Source of the DNA: an uncultured Lachnospiraceae bacterium
GTDB lineage: Bacteria > Bacillota > Clostridia > Lachnospirales > Lachnospiraceae
DNA: 57,148 bases
NCBI GenBank assembly: GCA_910586255.1
Contig: CAJUHR010000031.1
Coordinates: 1 to 57,148, forward strand
Direction: 5' to 3'
Of this stretch, positions 30,901 through 36,426 are shown piece by piece (the stretch's first letter is position 1; every line of letters starts with the position of its first letter). The notes beneath the pieces were generated by a model, which did not search any database, was not told the DNA's origin, and saw only the letters and a list, made by a program, of their open reading frames with translations. Both the position numbers and the translations under genes were made by a program.

Positions 30901-32182
30901 GCAAAAGCTCTCAGAGGGAATTGAGAGGAAGCCGGTGGCAGGGGCCATTCTGCAGATTTTAAATCAGGACGGCACACCGGCCAGGGCGATTTGGGATCAG
31001 GAGCCCTACAGGAAGGGGGATTCACTGATTTTTGTGTCAGGGACCGATCCGGTAAGGCTTTGGCAGCAGCTGATTGCAGGGCAGGACTATCTGCTCCACG
31101 AGGTAAAGCCGGCTGCAGGCTATGCCTATGCAGAGGATGTACACTTTACGGTAAGCCGGGACGGGAGGGAGGATCTGGTAATTATGACGGACCGTCAGAC
31201 AAGGGTTTCCTTCCACAAGACAGACATCACCGGGGAGAAGGAGATTCCAGGCAATCATCTTTTGGTGAAGACCTTAGACGGCAGAGTGATCGCCTCCTGG
31301 ATATCCGCCGCCGAGCCCTATGTGCTGACAGGCCTGCTGAATGGAGGGGAAACCTATATTCTTGAAGAGGTAAGACCCTGTGACGGGTATGCCTGGGCAG
31401 AGGAGGTTCGTTTCACGGTCAGCCCGGACGGAAGGCCTGACAGGGTATATATGAAAAATGAAAAAACGCAGGTGGAGATTCTCAAAACGGACGCAGTCTC
31501 TGGAAAGCCTTTATCCGGAGCGGTTCTGGAGATCCGTGATTGCCAGGGCAAGGTTTTGGAGCAGTGGACCTCCGGACAGGAGAGCCATCGGATTACAGAA
31601 AAGCTGACGGCAGGAGAGAAGTATTATCTTTATGAGACGGAGGCACCTTTAGGATACCGGCTGGCAGAACCCATGGAATTTAGGATGCCACAAAAGGCAG
31701 AGGTTCTAAAGCTGACCCTTGAAAACAGAAAGAGGGGAGGGGGAAAGGAAAGTCCCAAGGATCCCGGCCCGTCCCGGCCCGGGCAGCCAAAGGAGCCGGG
31801 ATATATAACCGCATGGTATGACACAGGGATTCCTCTGGCCGGGAGAGAATTTGCAGATTCGGTTCCCAAAGGCTTTTTAAAGCTTGCGCCAACCGGAGAT
31901 GAATCATGGATGGCGATTTACACAATCTTGTTTGTCCTGTCATTTACAGGGGCGGCTCTGGCTTTTTTCGCAATACAAGTGACAAAACGGGAAAGATTCG
32001 CTATAATAGGTGAAACGAAGGCAGGAAAGAAAGCTTGCACAAAAAAAGGCAGGGAAAACAGGCATGAAAAGAGCAGTAATCGGCATATTGGCCCATGTGG
32101 ACGCGGGAAAAACCACGTTGTCGGAGAGGATTCTCTATTTGACAGGGAAGATTCGCAGGATGGGACGGGTGGACTCTCGTGA
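18938..32182 (+). CDS. Giant CnaB/SpaA-type isopeptide surface adhesin
   Basis: A single frame of about 4,414 residues. ATG 18938 has AAGGGAGG eight bases upstream; GTG 18932 is too close. It has a signal peptide (to about residue 36), an N-terminal domain with Cys108 and Gln190 that could be a thioester domain, an early CnaB-like unit (about 417, VVNLRKLDSETGMPL), and a Glu/Lys/Ser-rich spacer (about 665-865). SpaA-like modules follow (about 960, 2178 and 2408), then a dense array from about 3000 to 4260 with K-x-D starts (VEFSKIDKSD, DVEVTKADLDG, VSLSKTDITG, VSFHKTDITG, VEILKTDAVSG) and E-x-x-P-x-G-Y ends, the Lys and Glu expected for isopeptide bonds. The anchor is LAPTG (31883-31897), a hydrophobic helix and a basic tail. 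The frame then runs about 60 residues further, into the next gene. No sortase is present in the window. Confidence 0.85.
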   Translation: MKGRVIRRVYAGVVAFVIFFMTFLPYLPFTGKVYGAVSFGGGELSYSEELVALWDQLAAEAGVDLERTDFIGHMTPTYPQPGIVIYKQQTSVSPSGKWKDYQYRNMYCISHSRELAENPNTTMETTAVWYIKKEPYTLNNLPPFIVGNTADEYCRRLNFLLMAYAANHEAYQGTVNSDPVINTANYYLCQSFCTLSEEAKFTGDFGHDWAMYRQHATQIAERYNPSGLGSTQVYRDMMRDMEKTFRSVWNTAKLAADCVECSDTGYVFRPVISLKEDGLYHASYPLIPETKEFFAAASILLYGDWTYEVTESAVDFRSQTGQIPEGGAVAEINLENANGIIRKQIGKESIRELHMPVKLGNRWSLTFAQGNLIANLKDGIKILVGNPAGEEAPPGPGSGSSSVMRYKHAEKWQADYVVNLRKLDSETGMPLENAWFDILEAFDDSQLAGSVLEDDNWDNDKGSQFSRWSGWDSPYGDSGDPDPCEKDQEVTDTDGWLVEAGSYGAGELQPTGVRAHRDIKYYSYTKGYCGGHPEPDPEDEEAMEEYEREIEICESLVSGGGFYHSLDSGARELLLADRDQHYEAFVSLTYDYSARELSARNGYIVHNQNQIHEPFQNIFDGVHRDTVPIETITVHSSQYYALGKSRSREQSGWEKAAEAGIALMEGFLEKEPGEGRDGETGEENRKAAVELTAGRTEVKNTEMSVPAGEEPEETERERGKEAKGETVMGLGQASESEREGQSGEKEKKEAEEGQSEENPREKSSKETGRETSSETERNGESQSKEEWPQNIEAAEKKEKEITEKGENEFEEHSENSKVATVSDAEAAESQEKAEIQKTVTVPTATGSNGTEHKKTEIFDGEKVNPDEIWILDEDEEWEAFESFDTATPSNGSPLFPGIVRSIGQLKSFSASYGSKLRSGSRETGLLPSPLVPVAPADRDYSGRQGADWTFEVYDHRTEGELHINKRDLLLRKGEKGDYDSYGDTQGDATLEGAVYGLFAASDLIHPDGKTGVVFEKGNLVAVAATDKNGDASFMAITEAPGTCYDYDLGAMARTGFTGPENKYTREIHQHTSNPDGNGHERWYYPIADNQSANGNCWIGRPLFSGSYYVQELTRSEGYELSVYGAEAEISNRSSFLAGGSTAPKGHVQVEKTEGNVRLMEDTGKEETVTEITISGSGTEYGWDISIKNVDPLCHPSFWITEKGKKEVYCHWKEPEVYCEPVKAAAGTQVIIGGKSVETAPGEWIDLPNGERALAEHTREVEVSPEKCYVTGKRGTIPVFDTQYIPELAGMEDVDEGAFADMCNQAFSAIGMEKAGTDAPYFLIGLGDDRNQWAERLYDFLGDEKCPAFNGAFFEKIIYQNGEIYGVLRYSFLEHGQALPVVYSASDETFYVKYSVMFSDGAEGYLYRGYPLSLLSAEDYEMGNHLFRWVRIPNEKPEAEKLNFYEELSALSWISAQEFKSFWVYGEGEFLRDDNGDIYQKEETRYVDREGYQVRETAVYDKLDGEYEELSGTWRIHVPWEQVPRDGRLVMTIRYGNPFAGEKRSPVATAVPSMNLAGTYIRQVTLAYPGQDSVWEDGGTRKEPAEVWERAIVQRVQVHKDIEKTSYNNANSYGKVHKDWFTWLFGGFLEDGQGEAAERMDNFRFKVYLKSNLLRLYRTEDGRIVWQNRKGQEMDEKGVLKENRAYPERVRKIYTKVPHKTAPLYADSREAIVANEALYGFLDGRINQAAEKGYTAVLETIERTLEDGQGTRLVKTPNYEKFFQAIYVANKDKWDDGAPSYTSWQPVGNKVNRTEDTKENARVSDQVRQFAIDWYLEDEVSKLVKPVEENEKEQEAAAGKVFYGEEIYDRALREAIIKAENYLAPFFAYDLDEIYGIRWDEASGGDDRDQTTLSADVLAEREGKATGYCGVSAYLPYGTYVVVEQQPEYAGTEYDRNLKDFKNKHYAIDKPKEVVLPSVYEGKEGFFASPEQTNAYYQYDASMSVQELERRYRIRFNQENHRIFAHSHHGDFEIYKYGMDVGLLDNGVPSYLGSGNFFALTQETYKPYKNYYNSQDDRTGAMADFYLTEGLSGREGIAGQYRYSSVSEHGGVKDNVPALGGASTEDNAPGIWYQDQVSVMQGMQTAYDGRYGSMLVPWSVAGPETNPGSFVSGGRDESTKESDYMGFGCVKFRNRFFTARLRLEKLDGETHENILHDSGIFAIYGAKREASEDGSGRVCFYEKDTTISGTREFLESMGASDIRPMARRISLLDRLLGKDNGPGNLCTGVVPAGTPVCEEGEKIILADKKGQQTAAFCSYSTVLDGQMKEELEEKTMAWQFQTVGYLETPQPLGAGVYVICEEKAPSGYARSKPIALEVYSDKVTYYKEGNRDSRVLAAIYEVAAIEQTANKNKPQDTEKLARVNVENMPIKLTVEKLKESGAEAANTTKDKTVTYKVSGRIDGSLVEIGGDPKYEYAYENGQYLGYGWRKGTLEYLASRKAAGEQVQIAYEGSVFAGYGYVTRRLKTADDDNIYVAGARMALFDAIVLRPSGDTQDHAYEGLEIKRNATNNVVQMYVKQGYAGEKTDFVKKKDEDGKEYVTEIQTGVDPSGNPIKETGNLWGAAALKRPDTDILFYDLDSLDVITVRNSDGRRVIYGYDKSHNRVPIAQAESEKANFERTDTDHSLFAFKGGIPFLEFVGGDFTKLGYSSRDKLLTVDKETLVYHVDRDGNRDSLVDPYTGMAYVVPEGETGGRVMVWAVHTHRDEYGNVIARDKITTSRAATIGENQEGYGEKEVLEVINHSGHPIPLKDRPSYEHYESGFITGTWEDEGSGESHRETTLQVNSQGQNLNQEVLTDDNNGGFAGKLNPVYDSYGLPQYYQRSEETYDKGTELYDRNGDFVRYQDSDNLEEYNNNAYHINPHDQLYDGSEREEKQIQKKLYHRQGEGYILENVWMTSDKTPNDPFHTEKTPGQPDILKRVPAGNYIMEELESPAGYVKAMPVGIQVGETSGMQYAAVVDKTIKVEFSKIDKSDTQKVKISEIGPDGSSREKGELTEGKGCYSYGLVSGARLALFPAKRVYGTDRKEGGYLEKTGEEPVRYEATDSRQGSRKWHEACWVTGDTPVYTEGLPSGTYILEELVTPSGFVTMKPQKVEIAETAEVQVIPVYNDHTKVEIEKYTMEGGKRKPVFGAGFTLYKAITDADGNAVWQEGRPMYDSGSVIDTWSTLDPEEYSGFIPAFEAMYRDFGTEEGTVVLWSQGGKTHQARYVLSSSIDPSVSGGEPSRHPTTAVLIFETEEGMKIRITVIGEDSFEYQFDYRRLLEVNSYACSYVTADGVRRIDYLPAKEAYVLVETQVPEGYAKAADRLITVKNISDVQRYLVENMEGKLTISKEAEGQPGELAKAFMELYRAGEDGRLVTDIAHLKARWITGEDGVYTEEDFVNGRIPAGYKKGDLRPHEIRRLDDGIYWLVEQKSPQYYTLMEPVRIDYHQQEEIQVVRVYNRPAKGDVEVTKADLDGNPLAGAVFELAAYKKEDMRNPVWTRQISDDMGIFRVEELPIGEVLEDGRIEPYLYKLKEMVPPDGYAVSTQIFTWEFEPDTTEGSYRPGQTAEKEIQVTDKKTRVSIGKKDFDGMGHGEEGFLAGAELAIYEITGRDEDDRLLYDPDAPRDKWITEEAEHVTEGLIAGRSYLLKELSAPLGYNLFEPVMFTMSLDGRRIAGISNQLNTITVHTDSSGEEKEDRIRAVTFTGRYPVRTEYEMTDISGHKKACWTGNRDGHIIRLEDGWKEGETCTITENTLYSDGSVSVTGRRTEVLAFGEDSCLRIPGRQAKRALLTIARSDGTRIDSFYPNEVIREKTIQNTTSSDDSGKTVFQKGDRYILTEYTIFSDGEQWESSRMMFTIDENGAVGGITASDRKTKVSLSKTDITGSRELPGCEMSLRDENGREVIAWVSGEEPYVMEGVLKPGESYCLTEIHPCDGFAWSEEIWFTVSEEGILEQVVMKDENTKVQVQKLSEGIERKPVAGAILQILNQDGTPARAIWDQEPYRKGDSLIFVSGTDPVRLWQQLIAGQDYLLHEVKPAAGYAYAEDVHFTVSRDGREDLVIMTDRQTRVSFHKTDITGEKEIPGNHLLVKTLDGRVIASWISAAEPYVLTGLLNGGETYILEEVRPCDGYAWAEEVRFTVSPDGRPDRVYMKNEKTQVEILKTDAVSGKPLSGAVLEIRDCQGKVLEQWTSGQESHRITEKLTAGEKYYLYETEAPLGYRLAEPMEFRMPQKAEVLKLTLENRKRGGGKESPKDPGPSRPGQPKEPGYITAWYDTGIPLAGREFADSVPKGFLKLAPTGDESWMAIYTILFVLSFTGAALAFFAIQVTKRERFAIIGETKAGKKACTKKGRENRHEKSSNRHIGPCGRGKNHVVGEDSLFDREDSQDGTGGLS
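31883..31990 (+). other. Sortase-type anchor: LAPTG, membrane helix and basic tail
   Basis: Codons 31883-31897 give L-A-P-T-G followed by D-E-S-W. A hydrophobic run MAIYTILFVLSF...AALAFFAI comes next, then T-K-R-E-R. This is the order of a cell-wall sorting signal, in a variant of LPxTG. It predicts covalent attachment by a sortase encoded elsewhere. Confidence 0.75.
31979..32007 (+). promoter_or_regulatory. Promoter of the GTPase-NYN gene, inside the adhesin 3' end
   Basis: A GTGACA -35 (31979-31984, five of six consensus bases), a 17-base spacer and a perfect TATAAT -10 (32002-32007). Transcription would begin near 32014, downstream of an in-frame GTG at 32010, which makes ATG 32064 the likely start of the GTPase. 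The promoter lies in the region coding for the basic tail of the adhesin. Confidence 0.75.
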
Positions 32183-34748
32183 CACATATCTGGACACCTA
32201 TGAGATGGAGCGGGCCCGGGGAATCACGATTTTTTCCAAACAGGCAGTGTTTTGTCTGGGAAATTTTTCCGTGACATTACTTGATACCCCGGGACATGTG
32301 GATTTTTCGGCAGAGATGGAGCGAACCCTGCAGGTGCTGGACTACGCGGTTCTTGTTATCAGCGGGGCGGACGGAGTGCAGGGGCACACGGAGACACTGT
32401 GGCGCCTTTTAAAGCGGTACGGGATCCCCTGCTTTCTCTTTATCAATAAGATGGACCAAAACGGAACGGACCGGACGGCGCTTATACTTCAGCTGCAGCA
32501 GCGTCTGGATGAAAATTGTCTGGATTTTGGCGTCAGTGAGGAGAACCTCTGGGAAAATCTGGCCATGTGCGGGGAGGAGCTTTTGGAGGCCTACTTAGAG
32601 CATGGGAGGATTGAAAAGGAGGAGATCCGAAAACTGGTGTTAAAGCGAAAGGTGTTTCCCTGCTTCTTCGGCTCAGCTCTTAAAGGGGACGGGGTGGAGG
32701 AATTTCTTGAAGGCTTAGAAGAGCTGATGGAGGACTGCAGGGAAGAAAAACAGGACTTTGGCGCAAGGGTATACAAGATATCCAGAGACGGACAGGGAAA
32801 CCGCCTGACCCACCTAAAGATTACAGGCGGATGTCTGCGGGTGAAGGAGCTGCTTTCTGGAAGAGAGCCCGAAAAGATTAATCAGATCCGGATTTATTCC
32901 GGAGAGAAATATGAGGTGACAGGTGAGGCTAAGGCAGGGATGATCTGTGCGGTTACCGGTCCTGTCACTACCTATCCGGGCCAGGGAATCGGCACGGAGA
33001 AGGAGGCACAGGTTCCTTTGCTGGAGCCGGTGCTGACCTATCAGATCCTTCTTCCTGAGGGCTGTGACCTTTCTGGAATGTTGGGAAATTTACGGCAGTT
33101 GGAGGAGGAGGAGCCTCAGCTTCACATTGTGTGGAATGAAGCCTTGCAGGAGATCCATGCTCAGGTCATGGGAGAGGTACAGATTGATATATTGAAGGAT
33201 TTAATCAGGAAACGGTTTGATGTGGATGTGGAGTTCGGGGCAGGGAATATTGTTTATAAGGAGACGATTCTAAAGGCGGTGGAGGGCGTGGGGCATTTTG
33301 AGCCATTGCGCCACTATGCAGAGGTTCACCTTCTGATGGAGCCCTTGGAGAGAGGCAGCGGGATTGTGACGGAGACCAGATGCAGTGAGGATGTGCTGGA
33401 CAAAAACTGGCAGCGTCTGATTCTCACTCATCTGGAGGAAAAACTTCACAGAGGTGTGCTGACCGGGGCAGAGATTACGGACATAAAGATTACTCTGGTG
33501 TCCGGGCGGGCTCACATTAAGCATACGGAGGGCGGCGATTTCAGGCAGGCCACCTACCGAGCCGTGCGCCAGGGCTTTCGGGAGGCAGGATGTATGCTTT
33601 TGGAGCCCTTCTATACATTTCGGCTTCGGGTGCCGGCAGAGAATGTGGGACGAGCCATGTCGGATATGGAGCGGATGCAGGGAGTCTTTGAGCCGCCTCA
33701 GACGGAAGGAGAGATGGCTGTCCTGTCAGGAAGCGGACCGGCCTCCCGGCTGAGGGATTATCAGAGGGAGGTGATCCGTTATACCAGAGGAAGAGGAACT
33801 TTTACCTGTACTTTGAAGGGATATGAGCCCTGCCATAACGAGGAGGAGGTGGTGAAGGCCTCCGGATATGATCCGGAGGCAGATTTGGACAATCCCACAG
33901 GATCGGTGTTTTGTTCCCACGGAGCCGGCTTTGTGGTTCCCTGGGATCAGGTGAAGGATTATATGCATGTGGAAGCACTTTCCATAGAAGAAGAGACAGA
34001 AGATGAGGAAGAGACAGAAAGGGAAAGACCCAGTGGGAGAGGAAAAAACACGAGGCTCCCTTTTGGCGTGGAGGATAAGGAGCTGGAGGCAATTTTTGCC
34101 CGCACCTACGGGGAGCCGAAGCGGAAGCGCTTTTATGAAGACGGACCCAGACAGGTGACCTATAAGGAGAGTTGGCAGTCCGGGGAGGAGACAAAACAAC
34201 GGACCTGGAAAGGGACGGAAGAAAAGAAGGAGGAGTACCTGCTGGTAGACGGCTATAATATTATCTATGCCTGGGAGGAGCTGCGGGAGCTGGCCGGGGA
34301 AACCATTGACGGGGCCCGATATCATCTGATGGATATATTATGCAATTATCAGGCCTTTCGCCAGTGTATTCTCATTGTGGTATTTGACGCCTACAAGGTG
34401 TCTGGAAATAAGGGAAATATCATGGATTATCACAATATTCACGTGACATTTACAAAGGAGGCGGAGACGGCAGATCAGTATATTGAAAAGTTTGCATATC
34501 AGATGGGAAAAAATGCTCATGTGACCGTGGCCACATCCGATGGACTGGAACAGCTTATTATCCGGGGAGCGGGATGTCTTTTGATGTCGGCAAAGGATCT
34601 GTGGGAGGATGTGCAGCGCATCCGGGAGCTGATCCGGGAAGAGCAGGAGAAGCTGCCTAAGGGAGAAAAAATGACGGTTTTTCAAAATTTTCCGGAGAAT
34701 CTTGAAAAATTGTTTAAAATAAAGTACAATGGACACGAAAAACCGTGA
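32064..34748 (+). CDS. TetM/EF-G-like GTPase fused to a YacP/Rae1-type NYN domain
   Basis: A protein of 894 residues. Residues 1-650 follow ribosomal protection proteins: G1 AHVDAGKTT, G2 RGIT, G3 DTPGHVDF, G4 NKMDQ, then domains II-V with HIKHTEGGDFRQATYRAVRQG and a C-terminal helix. A charged linker (about 655-725) leads to a NYN domain (about 725-860) with YLLVDGYNIIYAW, VVFDAYKV, ETADQYIE and VATSDGLEQ. The acidic residues D729, D775, D804 and D826 match the pattern of the PIN-like nuclease YacP/Rae1, which in Bacillus subtilis cuts mRNA on translating ribosomes. The fusion suggests a factor that enters the ribosome with GTP and acts on mRNA or rRNA; this is inference. Simple tetracycline protection is the alternative, but the nuclease domain and the altered domain IV loop argue against it. 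Confidence 0.85.
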   Translation: MKRAVIGILAHVDAGKTTLSERILYLTGKIRRMGRVDSRDTYLDTYEMERARGITIFSKQAVFCLGNFSVTLLDTPGHVDFSAEMERTLQVLDYAVLVISGADGVQGHTETLWRLLKRYGIPCFLFINKMDQNGTDRTALILQLQQRLDENCLDFGVSEENLWENLAMCGEELLEAYLEHGRIEKEEIRKLVLKRKVFPCFFGSALKGDGVEEFLEGLEELMEDCREEKQDFGARVYKISRDGQGNRLTHLKITGGCLRVKELLSGREPEKINQIRIYSGEKYEVTGEAKAGMICAVTGPVTTYPGQGIGTEKEAQVPLLEPVLTYQILLPEGCDLSGMLGNLRQLEEEEPQLHIVWNEALQEIHAQVMGEVQIDILKDLIRKRFDVDVEFGAGNIVYKETILKAVEGVGHFEPLRHYAEVHLLMEPLERGSGIVTETRCSEDVLDKNWQRLILTHLEEKLHRGVLTGAEITDIKITLVSGRAHIKHTEGGDFRQATYRAVRQGFREAGCMLLEPFYTFRLRVPAENVGRAMSDMERMQGVFEPPQTEGEMAVLSGSGPASRLRDYQREVIRYTRGRGTFTCTLKGYEPCHNEEEVVKASGYDPEADLDNPTGSVFCSHGAGFVVPWDQVKDYMHVEALSIEEETEDEEETERERPSGRGKNTRLPFGVEDKELEAIFARTYGEPKRKRFYEDGPRQVTYKESWQSGEETKQRTWKGTEEKKEEYLLVDGYNIIYAWEELRELAGETIDGARYHLMDILCNYQAFRQCILIVVFDAYKVSGNKGNIMDYHNIHVTFTKEAETADQYIEKFAYQMGKNAHVTVATSDGLEQLIIRGAGCLLMSAKDLWEDVQRIRELIREEQEKLPKGEKMTVFQNFPENLEKLFKIKYNGHEKP
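34702..34730 (+). promoter_or_regulatory. Promoter of gpmI
   Basis: A TTGAAA -35 (34702-34707), a 17-base spacer and a TACAAT -10 (34725-34730) lie in the last codons of the GTPase gene, 66 bases before the gpmI start. Confidence 0.65.
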
Positions 34749-34795
34749 GCGGGAAAGGACCGGCACAACCGGTCGTTAATCAAAGGAGATTTTAC

Positions 34796-36337
34796 ATGAA
34801 CAAGAAACCAGTAGTATTAATGATTCTTGATGGATACGGCCTTAATGACAACTGTGAGGCTAATGCGGTCTGCGAGGGGAAAACTCCCGTGATGGATCAG
34901 CTGATGAGTCAATGCCCGTTTGTGAAGGGCCAGGCCAGCGGGCTGGCAGTAGGGCTGCCGGACGGACAGATGGGCAATTCGGAGGTGGGTCATCTGAATA
35001 TGGGCGCCGGACGGATCGTGTATCAGGAGCTGACCCGTATTACCAAATCCATTCAAGACGGAGATTTCTTTGAGAATAAGGCCTTTATGGCTGCAGTAGA
35101 TAACTGCAGGAAAAACAATTCCTCTCTTCACATGTATGGCCTGGTTTCGGACGGAGGGGTACACAGCCATAACACCCACATTTACGGTCTGCTGGAGCTG
35201 GCCAAGAGAAACGGCCTTGATAAGGTGTATGTCCACTGTTTTTTGGACGGCCGTGATACTCCGCCTGCCTCCGGAAAGGATTATGTGGCGGCTCTGGAGG
35301 AGAAGATGAAGGAGTTCGGCGTGGGCAAGGTGGCCACTGTGGCAGGGCGTTATTATGCCATGGACAGGGACAAAAACTGGGATCGGATAAAGATTGCCTA
35401 TGATGCTCTGACAAAGAGTGAGGGTCCCAAAAATGACAGCGCCACCGGTGCAATTCAGGCGTCTTATGATGAGGGAAAGACTGATGAGTTTATGATTCCT
35501 ACGGTGATCACAGAGAATGGGGCTCCGGTGGCAGCTATTAAGGAGAATGATTCCATTATTTTCTATAACTTCCGTCCGGATCGGGCCAGAGAGATCACCC
35601 ATGTGTTCTGCGATGATGTGTTTGACGGATTTGACCGGGGAGAGCGGGTGAAGACTACCTATGTGTGCTTTACCGATTACGATGAGACAATTGGCAATAA
35701 GCTGGTGGCCTTTGAGAAGGAAAGCATTACCAATACCTTTGGAGAGTTTTTGGCTGCCCATGGCATGAAGCAGGCCAGGATTGCAGAGACAGAGAAATAT
35801 GCCCATGTGACCTTCTTCTTTAACGGTGGAATCGAGGAGCCCAATGAAGGGGAGGATCGTTTCCTTATTCCTTCTCCTAAGGAGGTTGCTACCTACGACT
35901 TAAAGCCGGAAATGAGTGCGCCGGCTGTGTGCGACAAGCTGGTGGAGGTGATCCGCTCCGGAAATTACGATGTGGTTATTATCAACTTTGCCAATCCGGA
36001 TATGGTTGGCCACACAGGCGTGGAGGCTGCCGCCATCAAGGCTATTGAGGCAGTGGATCAGTGCGTGGGCAGAGTGGTGGACGCCATTAAGGAGACGGAC
36101 GGTGTGATGTTTATCTGTGCGGATCATGGAAATGCGGAACAGCTGATTGATTACACTACCGGTGAGCCGTTTACCGCCCATACCACCAATCCGGTGCCGT
36201 TTATTCTGGTAAATGCAGATCCTGCATATAAGCTGAGAGAGGGCGGTTGCTTAGCAGATATTGCGCCTACCCTGATTGAGCTGATGGGTTTAGAGCAGCC
36301 TGTGGAGATGACAGGAAAATCCCTGTTAGTGAAGTAG
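34796..36337 (+). CDS. gpmI: 2,3-bisphosphoglycerate-independent phosphoglycerate mutase
   Basis: A protein of 513 residues, the standard length of the cofactor-independent enzyme that converts 3-phosphoglycerate to 2-phosphoglycerate in glycolysis using two Mn2+ ions. It opens with PVVLMILDGYGL. The catalytic Ser is in GNSEVGHLNMGAGR near residue 62. FLDGRDTPP, GRYYAMDRD and the metal-binding segments NPDMVGHTG and ICADHGNAEQ are all present. The start ATG 34796 has AAGGAG seven bases before it. The gene has its own promoter and a strong terminator, so it is expressed as a single gene. Confidence 0.97.
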   Translation: MNKKPVVLMILDGYGLNDNCEANAVCEGKTPVMDQLMSQCPFVKGQASGLAVGLPDGQMGNSEVGHLNMGAGRIVYQELTRITKSIQDGDFFENKAFMAAVDNCRKNNSSLHMYGLVSDGGVHSHNTHIYGLLELAKRNGLDKVYVHCFLDGRDTPPASGKDYVAALEEKMKEFGVGKVATVAGRYYAMDRDKNWDRIKIAYDALTKSEGPKNDSATGAIQASYDEGKTDEFMIPTVITENGAPVAAIKENDSIIFYNFRPDRAREITHVFCDDVFDGFDRGERVKTTYVCFTDYDETIGNKLVAFEKESITNTFGEFLAAHGMKQARIAETEKYAHVTFFFNGGIEEPNEGEDRFLIPSPKEVATYDLKPEMSAPAVCDKLVEVIRSGNYDVVIINFANPDMVGHTGVEAAAIKAIEAVDQCVGRVVDAIKETDGVMFICADHGNAEQLIDYTTGEPFTAHTTNPVPFILVNADPAYKLREGGCLADIAPTLIELMGLEQPVEMTGKSLLVK

Positions 36338-36351
36338 AAGATTTCTTAAAA

Positions 36352-36385
36352 GAAAGGCAGAACCTCTTTTAAGGCTCTGCCTTTC
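36352..36385. terminator. Bidirectional terminator between gpmI and the NERD-like gene
   Basis: Perfect 10-base arms GAAAGGCAGA (36352-36361) and TCTGCCTTTC (36376-36385) lie between converging genes. T-containing tails follow on both strands, notably CTTTCTTTT on the reverse strand. Confidence 0.75.
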
Positions 36386-36426
36386 CTGCCAATCTTTATT
36401 TTCCGATTATATTTTCTATTCGGCAA

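Noticed and set aside
32064..34748. Calling the GTPase a tetracycline resistance gene (tetM/tetO)
   Set aside because: The GTPase part is related, but the domain IV loop differs from TetM and a nuclease-type domain is fused to it; resistance cannot be claimed from sequence.
34817..35806. A 329-codon reverse-strand open frame
   Set aside because: It lies wholly within gpmI, has no ribosome site and no recognisable family; it is a shadow of biased codon use.
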